This document shows positions 1-2,313 of a stretch of 5,893 nt of DNA, piece after piece. The notes below the pieces were generated by a model. The model did not search any database. It saw only the letters and a list, made by a program, of their open reading frames with translations, and was not told the DNA's origin. The position numbers were made by a program, and so were the translations under genes. Positions within the stretch are counted from its first letter, which is position 1. Each line of letters opens with the position of its first letter. Origin of the DNA: CAZTLE01 sp964614415 (GTDB lineage: Bacteria > Bacteroidota > Bacteroidia > Flavobacteriales > Flavobacteriaceae); contig CAZTLE010000227.1 of NCBI GenBank assembly GCA_964614415.1, positions 1-5,893 of the forward strand, written 5' to 3'.

Positions 1-84
1 GGAGACTGGATTTGGAAGGGAAAATGCGTCTATTATATAGCATGGAAGTTGATGGTACATTAATACTCCATTGACCGAATGTAT
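1..84. other. Unresolved left edge, possibly a gene's 3' end
   Basis: All three forward frames stay open from the window edge and then stop: frame 1 at 61-63, frame 2 at 38-40, frame 3 at 72-74. The terminator just downstream suggests that one of them is the tail of a + strand gene. The fragments are too short (12-23 residues) to choose between them and none is recognisable. A minus-strand origin is not excluded. Confidence 0.2.
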
Positions 85-88
85 AAAA

Positions 89-111
89 GGCGCCGATAAG
101 GCGCCTTTTTT
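89..111 (+). terminator. Rho-independent terminator upstream of the tRNA array
   Basis: GGCGCC (89-94), a 5-nt GATAA loop and GGCGCC (100-105) form a perfect 6-bp GC stem, followed by six T (106-111). The A-run before the stem (85-88) lengthens it and could make it work in both directions. It separates whatever lies to the left from the tRNA array. Confidence 0.9.
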
Positions 112-121
112 GTTGGAATAA

Positions 122-133
122 GTTCTTTGAATT
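122..133 (+). promoter_or_regulatory. Leader motif before the tRNA array
   Basis: GTTCTTTGAATT lies 17 nt before the first tRNA and recurs with one change (GTTCATTGAATT) at 1603-1614, at the head of the second RNA block. From memory, Bacteroidota rRNA and tRNA transcripts often carry a similar GTTC-TTGA leader element, so a role in the stable-RNA leader (boundary or antitermination) is possible. That role is inference; the repetition is seen directly. Confidence 0.4.
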
Positions 134-150
134 TTGAGAATCAAACAAAT

Positions 151-225
151 TGATGTGTAGCTCAACTGTGCCAGAGCACCCGGCTTTTAACCGGGGGGTT
201 GTGAGTTCGAGTCTCACCACATCAA
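151..225 (+). tRNA. tRNA-Lys(UUU)
   Basis: The acceptor stem 151-157/218-224 is seven perfect pairs with discriminator A225. The D-stem is GCTC/GAGC. The anticodon stem CCCGG/CCGGG (179-183/191-195) encloses the loop CTTTTAA with anticodon TTT at 186-188. The T-loop is the canonical TTCGAGT. It is the first gene of the array. The D-loop (164-173, AACTGTGCCA) lacks the usual GG pair that docks on the T-loop, so tertiary folding may be weak although every stem is intact. No CCA is encoded. Confidence 0.93.
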
Positions 226-270
226 CTTTAGGAAGGGCAAGCCAATATGGCGGTGGCCGCGGTTTTGAAA

Positions 271-321
271 TGAGCTTGCGAATTCAACGAGTCCGTAGTT
301 CAAATATAATGTGGAGTTAAA
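271..321 (+). other. 51-nt insertion in the anticodon loop of tRNA-Ser(UGA)
   Basis: Removing these bases restores a textbook anticodon arm (GCGGT, TTTGAAA, ACCGT). The exact borders can shift because A residues flank both sides. Inside, TTCAAA (299-304) is complementary to the exon loop bases TTTGAA (264-269), and ACGAGTCC (287-294) is a perfect 8-base complement of GGACTCGT (337-344) in the variable arm, so precursor and mature folds would compete. It is far shorter than a bacterial group I intron (usually 200 nt or more) and shows no catalytic core. It may be an archaeal-style small intron, a remnant, or plain decay. Confidence 0.55.
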
Positions 322-348
322 ACCGTTAGGAGCTAAGGACTCGTGTGG

Positions 349-379
349 GCCTGCCTGCCGAAGCCAGGCACAGGCAGGC
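349..379. repeat. Palindromic repeat in the tRNA-Ser(UGA) T-loop
   Basis: GCCTGCC (349-355) pairs with GGCAGGC (373-379), and inside it TGCC (356-359) pairs with GGCA (367-370), with loop GAAGCCA and a 2-nt bulge. G349 is shared with the T-stem. This is the GC-rich REP-like type common between genes in flavobacteria (recognised by pattern, not by search). It sits exactly between the two strands of the T-stem. Confidence 0.8.
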
Positions 380-403
380 TCGACTCCCACTCCTTCCGCG
401 TTT

Positions 404-521
404 GGAGAGTAGATACATATTGGTTCGGTATGCTCGCCTGCTAAGCGAGTTCGCAGATCAAATCGCGATGAAGGTTCCCAGCCCGACAAGGTCATTCTGG
501 CAGGGATTCCTTTGCTCTCCG
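404..521 (+). tRNA. tRNA-Ser(GCU) with a T-loop insertion
   Basis: The acceptor GGAGAGT (404-410) pairs with GCTCTCC (514-520), discriminator G521. The D-stem is ATAC/GTAT. The anticodon stem CTCGC/GCGAG (433-437/445-449) holds loop CTGCTAA with anticodon GCT at 440-442. The class II variable arm is TCGC/GCGA (451-454/465-468). The T-stem is GAAGG (470-474) with CCTTT (509-513). The T-loop is 34 nt instead of 7: it begins TTC (475-477) and ends GATT (505-508), so about 27 nt are inserted after the C. All other parts are intact. Confidence 0.85.
478..504. repeat. Insertion in the tRNA-Ser(GCU) T-loop
   Basis: About 27 nt separate the TTC and GATT parts of the T-loop. Its ends can pair weakly (CCAG 478-481 with CTGG 497-500). 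It contains GCCCGAC, also present in the tRNA-His insert (1431-1437), and GTCATTC, a string that from memory is common in intergenic repeats of Bacteroidota. It is less palindromic than the other three inserts. Confidence 0.6.
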
Positions 522-525
522 CAAT

Positions 526-597
526 GATGTCGTAGCTCAATGGCAGAGCAGGAAGCTGTTAACTTCCCGGTTGTAGGTTCGAGTCCTACCGGCATCG
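526..597 (+). tRNA. tRNA-Asn(GUU)
   Basis: The acceptor GATGTCG (526-532) pairs with CGGCATC (590-596) with one G-T pair; discriminator G597. D-arm GCTC-AATGGCA-GAGC. The anticodon stem GGAAG/CTTCC holds loop CTGTTAA, anticodon GTT at 558-560. The T-arm is GTAGG-TTCGAGT-CCTAC (573-589). All invariant positions look canonical, so this copy should be functional. Confidence 0.96.
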
Positions 598-601
598 CTA
601 A

Positions 602-699
602 GACAAGGTGGCTGAATGGTAAGGTCAAGGTCTGCAAAACCTGGTTTTATGGGCTTTAGGTTTACCCTGAGCTTGACGAAGGGAGTCCCGCCCTTGTCT
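602..699 (+). tRNA. tRNA-Cys(GCA) with a T-loop insertion
   Basis: The acceptor GACAAGG (602-608) pairs perfectly with CCTTGTC (692-698); discriminator T699, as expected for Cys. The anticodon stem AAGGT/ACCTG has one A-G mismatch and holds loop CTGCAAA with GCA at 634-636. The D-stem is weak. The T-stem is reduced to about four pairs (650-653 with 687-690). The T-loop is 33 nt (654-686) and contains a copy of the 24-base repeat also found at 1123-1146. It is either a pseudogene or relies on an unknown way to tolerate the insert. Confidence 0.78.
660..683. repeat. 24-base repeat, copy 1, in the tRNA-Cys T-loop
   Basis: This stretch, with core CCCTGAGCTTGACGAAGGG (665-683), is identical to 1123-1146. 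Both copies are followed by A, then A or G, then TCCC, that is, by the 3' half of a tRNA T-loop and T-stem. The core is the widespread CCCTGAGC-type interspersed palindrome (recognised by pattern). Confidence 0.85.
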
Positions 700-705
700 C
701 AAATT

Positions 706-790
706 GGGAGTTCGCCGGAGTTGGAGAGCCGGAGCGGTCTGTAAAACCGTTGTCGAAATGACTGAGCAGGTTCGAATCCTTCCACTCCCA
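706..790 (+). tRNA. tRNA-Tyr(GUA)
   Basis: A class II tRNA. The acceptor GGGAGTT (706-712) pairs with 783-789 except at the last position; discriminator A790. D-stem CCGG/CCGG (715-718/729-732) with GG in its loop. The anticodon stem GCGGT/ACCGT holds loop CTGTAAA, GTA at 741-743. The variable arm is GTC/GAC (752-754/760-762). The T-arm is GCAGG-TTCGAAT-CCTTC with one C-T mismatch. No insertion. Two stem mismatches suggest mild decay or relaxed constraint. Confidence 0.93.
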
Positions 791-795
791 CACAT

Positions 796-866
796 GCGTC
801 TGTGGTGTAATGATAGCATCTGTGTCTCCAAAACACAGGGTTGAGGTTTGAATCCTTACGGACGTG
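796..866 (+). tRNA. tRNA-Trp(CCA)
   Basis: The acceptor GCGTCTG (796-802) pairs with CGGACGT (859-865), two G-T pairs; discriminator G866, as usual for Trp. The anticodon stem TGTGT/ACACA (821-825/833-837) holds loop CTCCAAA with CCA at 828-830. The T-stem TGAGG/CCTTA is intact. The D-loop is AATGATA (809-815) and the T-loop TTTGAAT (847-853): position 19 is A (813) and position 56 is T (849), a matched exchange of the usual G19-C56 tertiary pair, which argues that the molecule folds and has been under selection. Confidence 0.93.
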
Positions 867-870
867 CAGA

Positions 871-942
871 GCGCTTGTGGTGTAAAGGCAGGCATAAGTG
901 ACTTCCAATCACTAGGTTCAGGTTCAATCCCTGGCAGGCGCA
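871..942 (+). tRNA. tRNA-Gly(UCC)
   Basis: The acceptor GCGCTTG (871-877) pairs with CAGGCGC (935-941); discriminator A942. The anticodon stem AGTGA/TCACT (897-901/909-913) holds loop CTTCCAA with TCC at 904-906. The T-arm is TCAGG-TTCAATC-CCTGG. The D-stem is made largely of G-T pairs but the loop has GG. It looks functional. Confidence 0.94.
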
Positions 943-947
943 CATAA

Positions 948-1019
948 ATACCTATGGTGTAATGGACAGCACAAGGGATTTCTAACCCCTAAGTCCGGGT
1001 TCAAATCCTGGTAGGTATA
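948..1019 (+). tRNA. tRNA-Arg(UCU)
   Basis: The acceptor ATACCTA (948-954) pairs perfectly with TAGGTAT (1012-1018); discriminator A1019. D-stem GTGT/GCAC. The anticodon stem AGGGA/CCCCT has an A-C mismatch next to the loop TTTCTAA, which carries TCT at 981-983. The T-arm is CCGGG-TTCAAAT-CCTGG. It reads AGA and AGG codons. Confidence 0.93.
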
Positions 1020-1027
1020 CAAAACAC

Positions 1028-1099
1028 AGTATCGTAGCTCAATGGTAGAGCACCCGGCTGTCTCCCGGAAGGTTGTGGGTTCGAATCCCATCGGTACTG
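1028..1099 (+). tRNA. tRNA-Asp(GUC)
   Basis: The acceptor AGTATCG (1028-1034) pairs with CGGTACT (1092-1098); discriminator G1099. D-arm GCTC-AATGGTA-GAGC. The anticodon stem 1053-1057/1065-1069 has one C-A mismatch at its base and holds loop CTGTCTC with GTC at 1060-1062. The T-arm is GTGGG-TTCGAAT-CCCAT. The last 19 bases (1083-1101, including trailer) are repeated at 1146-1164. Confidence 0.93.
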
Positions 1100-1101
1100 C
1101 A

Positions 1102-1164
1102 AGGCAGGGCCAGGGATGAGAAGTTTACCCTGAGCTTGACGAAGGGAATCCCATCGGTACTGCA
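1102..1164 (+). repeat. Repeat copy 2 fused to a second tRNA-Asp 3' tail
   Basis: After tRNA-Asp come 21 nt of unknown origin (1102-1122), copy 2 of the 24-base repeat (1123-1146), and then an exact second copy of the tRNA-Asp T-loop/acceptor tail (1146-1164 equals 1083-1101). No 5' half of a second Asp tRNA is present. The junction looks like the T-loop insertions, with the repeat replacing the first half of the T-loop, so it is either a remnant of an insertion-carrying tRNA or a duplicated end. It touches the N gap, so an assembly artefact is possible. Confidence 0.7.
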
Positions 1165-1264
1165 NNNNNNNNNNNNNNNNNNNNNNNNNNNNNNNNNNNN
1201 NNNNNNNNNNNNNNNNNNNNNNNNNNNNNNNNNNNNNNNNNNNNNNNNNNNNNNNNNNNNNNNN
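1165..1264. other. Assembly gap (100 N)
   Basis: Exactly 100 undetermined bases, the usual placeholder for a scaffold gap of unknown length. The missing DNA holds at least the 5' part of the tRNA ending at 1286 and may hold further tRNA genes. Confidence 0.99.
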
Positions 1265-1286
1265 GGTTCAAATCCTGTCAGGCCTG
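1265..1286 (+). tRNA. 3' end of a tRNA cut by the gap
   Basis: GG, then T-loop TTCAAAT (1267-1273), T-stem strand CCTGT (1274-1278), acceptor strand CAGGCCT (1279-1285) and discriminator G1286, followed by CA as in the rest of the array. The 5' acceptor should be close to AGGCCTG. The isotype cannot be told because the anticodon lies in the gap. Confidence 0.8.
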
Positions 1287-1292
1287 CAAAAT

Positions 1293-1363
1293 TGACCTGT
1301 GATGTAACGGTAGCATACAAGATTTTGGCTCTTGTTGTATAGGTTCGAGTCCTATCGGGTTGA
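1293..1363 (+). tRNA. tRNA-Gln(UUG)
   Basis: The acceptor 1293-1299 pairs with 1356-1362 through four Watson-Crick and three G-T pairs; discriminator A1363. D-stem ATGT/GCAT with loop AACGGTA. The anticodon stem CAAGA/TCTTG (1318-1322/1330-1334) holds loop TTTTGGC with TTG at 1325-1327. The T-arm is ATAGG-TTCGAGT-CCTAT. The weak acceptor start is typical of tRNA-Gln. Confidence 0.93.
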
Positions 1364-1371
1364 CATAAGAT

Positions 1372-1464
1372 GGTGTCTTTAGCTTATTTGGTGAAGTGTC
1401 AGGTTGTGATCCCGAAGAACAGGGCTCCCTGCCCGACTGGCAGGCGGGGATTCCCGGAGACACC
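1372..1464 (+). tRNA. tRNA-His(GUG) with a T-loop insertion
   Basis: The acceptor GTGTCTT (1373-1379) pairs with GAGACAC (1457-1463), with the histidine-specific extra G at -1 (1372) opposite C73 (1464). D-stem GCTT/AAGT, GG in the loop. The anticodon stem 1399-1403/1411-1415 (one mismatch) holds loop TTGTGAT with GTG at 1406-1408. The T-stem is CAGGG (1420-1424) against the CCCGG region (1453-1457, register uncertain by one base). The T-loop holds a 25-nt palindrome (1425-1449) before its ATT ending. Confidence 0.85.
1425..1449. repeat. Palindromic repeat in the tRNA-His T-loop
   Basis: CCTGCC (1428-1433), loop CGACT and GGCAGG (1439-1444) form a perfect 6-bp hairpin, ending with CGGGG before ATTCCC. 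It is the same CCTGCC/GGCAGG family as the element in tRNA-Ser(UGA). Confidence 0.85.
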
Positions 1465-1468
1465 CAAT

Positions 1469-1541
1469 GGAACAGTAGCTTATGAGGTACAAGCGCCAGG
1501 TTGAAGCTCTGGAGATATAAGTTCGACTCTTGTCTGTTCCA
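1469..1541 (+). tRNA. tRNA-Phe(GAA)
   Basis: The acceptor GGAACAG (1469-1475) pairs perfectly with CTGTTCC (1534-1540); discriminator A1541. D-stem GCTT/AAGC. The anticodon stem CCAGG/TCTGG holds loop TTGAAGC with GAA at 1503-1505. The T-arm is ATAAG-TTCGACT-CTTGT. It is the last complete, unambiguous tRNA of the array. Confidence 0.95.
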
Positions 1542-1544
1542 CAA

Positions 1545-1594
1545 TGCCTCCCATAGGTTGGAGGTGCCCGTCGTGGGGAGGACGGCGGGGTTTT
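1545..1594 (+). ncRNA. Two GC-rich hairpins after tRNA-Phe
   Basis: CCTCC (1547-1551) pairs with GGAGG (1560-1564) around an 8-nt loop. Directly after it CCGTC (1568-1572) pairs with GACGG (1581-1585) around GTGGGGAG, followed by CGGGGTTTT. It could be an imperfect terminator for the first part of the array (only four T follow) or the first stems of a larger RNA. A tRNA-Leu(UAA) 5' half was considered here, but no matching 3' half exists. Confidence 0.4.
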
Positions 1595-1734
1595 AAAGAA
1601 ATGTTCATTGAATTGAAAATATCAGACAGGTCTTGTTGCGTGTTTCTGTATGGCACCATTGTATAAGGCGTTGCAATTTGCATGATGTTCTTATATCCAA
1701 CGTGATCTGAAGGTTTGCTGTTAACCAAAGAACG
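1595..1734 (+). other. AT-richer spacer with second leader motif
   Basis: It begins with the leader motif GTTCATTGAATT (1603-1614), 11 of 12 bases identical to the one before the array. The rest has no tRNA fold I can complete. A string at 1718-1724 (CTGTTAA) resembles an Asn anticodon loop, but its flanks pair poorly. Open reading on the minus strand here runs on into tRNA genes and is not credible. I see no protein gene. Confidence 0.4.
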
Positions 1735-1803
1735 GCTCGCTATGTGCACAGGTTCGATTCCTGTTCCGCTTCGGGCGGATAGCTCAGTAGGTAGAGCAAT
1801 AGA
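1735..1803 (+). ncRNA. tRNA-like unit A, halves in permuted order
   Basis: The 3' half comes first: anticodon-stem strand CTAT (1740-1743), 4-nt variable loop GTGC, T-arm ACAGG-TTCGATT-CCTGT (1748-1764), acceptor strand TCCGCTT (1765-1771). One base later the 5' half begins: acceptor GGGCGGA (1773-1779, complementary to the preceding strand with two G-T pairs), TA, D-arm GCTC-AGTAGGTA-GAGC (1782-1797), A, and ATAG (1799-1802), complementary to CTAT. Flanks pair too: AACG (1731-1734) with CGTT (1804-1807), CAAA (1726-1729) with TTTG (1810-1813). The anticodon is not identifiable. Alternatives are a tRNA-like domain of a larger RNA, or decayed neighbouring tRNAs whose ends match by chance. Confidence 0.45.
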
Positions 1804-1892
1804 CGTTAGTTTGCGCCGGTTCGATTCCGGTCATCTGCGCATGGCAGATGTAGCTCAGTTGGCCAGAGCACTACGCTTTTAACGTAGAGGAG
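1804..1892 (+). ncRNA. tRNA-Lys(UUU)-like unit B, 3' half upstream of 5' half
   Basis: The 3' half is a possible anticodon-stem strand CGTTAG (1804-1809), a 5-nt spacer, T-arm GCCGG-TTCGATT-CCGGT (1815-1831), acceptor CATCTGC (1832-1838), then GCA as after other tRNAs here. After a short linker, acceptor GCAGATG (1844-1850) is a perfect 7-base complement, followed by TA, D-arm GCTC-AGTTGGCCA-GAGC, and anticodon arm CTACG-CTTTTAA-CGTAG (1871-1887, TTT at 1878-1880). No 3' half follows downstream: a different hairpin (1894-1912) takes the T-arm position. Read conventionally, 1773-1839 would be one tRNA, but its acceptor strands do not match in register and its anticodon region is about 6 nt short. 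Confidence 0.5.
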
Positions 1893-1893
1893 A

Positions 1894-1912
1894 GGTGGAG
1901 TAACCCTCCACC
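1894..1912 (+). ncRNA. 7-bp hairpin replacing the T-arm of unit B
   Basis: GGTGGAG (1894-1900), loop TAACC, CTCCACC (1906-1912). It is a perfect stem directly after the tRNA-Lys-like anticodon arm and is followed by ACCAAAGC rather than by an acceptor strand. It is probably the first helix of the structured RNA that follows. Confidence 0.55.
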
Positions 1913-1915
1913 ACC

Positions 1916-1950
1916 AAAGCCGGTCTCTTGTAAAACGGACCACCAGCTTT
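1916..1950 (+). ncRNA. Bipartite hairpin
   Basis: AAAGC (1916-1920) pairs with GCTTT (1946-1950) and, inside, GGTC (1922-1925) with GACC (1938-1941), loop of 12 nt. A small CTGTT/AACAG stem (1956-1960/1967-1971) follows. It lies between unit B and the long-range helix at 1971 and so may belong to the same transcript. Confidence 0.45.
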
Positions 1951-1970
1951 GAGCGCTGTTTTTAACAACA

Positions 1971-2205
1971 GGCGGTGAAGGTAAGTCGGTAAGGGTACTC
2001 CCCTTTTAGCCCTTACAATCCGACATGTACTTTGACCGGGCGGCCCATTGGTTTGGGAGCTTCGGGTCTGGAGAAGCCCATGGGGCGGGATCACTTTCCG
2101 AAAGGAAACATTCTGTTCAACCGGTTTCGACAGTTTCGCAGCGAAGAGGCAATGCGTCGCAAGGTCCGTAGATGAACGATGGTTTGTCTTCACCGCCTTT
2201 TTTTT
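1971..2205 (+). ncRNA. Structured non-coding RNA with terminal helix and T-run
   Basis: GGCGGTGAAG (1971-1980) is a perfect 10-base complement of CTTCACCGCC (2188-2197), which is followed at once by eight T (2198-2205), so a terminal helix and a 3' end are marked. Enclosed elements: an 11-bp helix with one bulge (1985-1995/2010-2024); CCCAT/ATGGG (2044-2048/2080-2084) enclosing GCTTC/GAAGC (2059-2063/2073-2077); TTTCC-GAAA-GGAAA with a GNRA tetraloop (2095-2108); CTGT/ACAG (2113-2116/2130-2133); TTCG/CGAA (2135-2138/2142-2145). It is not recognisable as RNase P, tmRNA, 6S or SRP RNA: I looked for their conserved cores and found none. It may extend upstream to about 1894 or 1542. Large ornate RNAs such as GOLLD and ROOL are known beside tRNA arrays; membership is only a hypothesis. 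Confidence 0.6.
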
Positions 2206-2313
2206 AGGAAAGAAATATTCACCCTATGGTACCGGTAGTAGGGTGTCTATCTGGCAAGGCCCCCATCACGGGTTTGCCCATAATTGATTGTTTAACTATA
2301 ACAAATTGGAAAA
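2206..2313 (+). promoter_or_regulatory. Two hairpins between the ncRNA and the slipin gene
   Basis: CACCCTA (2220-2226) pairs perfectly with TAGGGTG (2239-2245), and GGCAA...TTGCC (2253-2257/2274-2278) forms a second stem with CCC/GGG inside. No T-run follows either, so they are not terminators; they may be a 3' domain of the preceding RNA or the 5' leader of the slipin mRNA. I found no clear TAnnTTTG promoter for the slipin gene here. Confidence 0.35.

Larger units (their letters stand above)
231..398 (+). tRNA. tRNA-Ser(UGA) interrupted by two insertions
   Basis: The outer parts read as a class II serine tRNA. The acceptor GGAAGGG (231-237) pairs with TCCTTCC (391-397), discriminator G398. 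The D-stem is GCC/GGC with a GG-containing loop. The anticodon stem is GCGGT (259-263) with ACCGT (322-326), loop TTTGAAA, anticodon TGA at 266-268. A short variable arm (GAG/CTC) and T-stem GTGGG/CCCAC (345-349/386-390) follow. Two stretches interrupt it: 51 nt between the anticodon loop and its 3' stem (about 271-321), and a 30-nt palindrome in the T-loop (350-379). Spacing to the neighbouring tRNAs (5 nt on each side) supports one interrupted gene. It is either a pseudogene or needs removal of both inserts; the sequence cannot decide. Confidence 0.75.

Noticed and set aside
271..321. Group I intron in tRNA-Ser
   Set aside because: Only 51 nt, with no P3-P8 core or usual conserved elements, and no terminal G-U splice-site pair visible.
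214..943. Minus-strand open reading frames across the tRNA array (for example 214-540, 625-831, 662-943)
   Set aside because: They run antisense through well-formed tRNA genes and their apparent similarity to each other comes from the repeated tRNA and palindrome sequences.
349..1449. CRISPR array, because of several short repeats
   Set aside because: The repeats are palindromes placed inside tRNA genes at irregular distances, of different sequence, without spacers.
1560..1608. tRNA-Leu(UAA) 5' half suggested by GGGGTTTTAAAG
   Set aside because: No complementary acceptor strand, no anticodon 3' stem within reach, and the bases fit better as two independent GC-rich hairpins.
1773..1839. A single conventional tRNA
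   Set aside because: GGGCGGA does not pair in register with the acceptor strand CATCTGC, and the anticodon region is about six bases too short; it reads better as the 5' half of one unit joined to the 3' half of the next.
2111..2160. tmRNA 5' domain, because of GGTTTCGACAG
   Set aside because: The short match stands alone: no matching alanine acceptor ends, no tag reading frame, and the position inside the larger helix does not fit.
1879..2287. Open frames 1879-2193 (minus) and 2048-2287 (plus) over the structured segment
   Set aside because: They overlap each other and the long-range helices and hairpins, have no start signal or recognisable domain, and are best explained as chance frames in a structured RNA.
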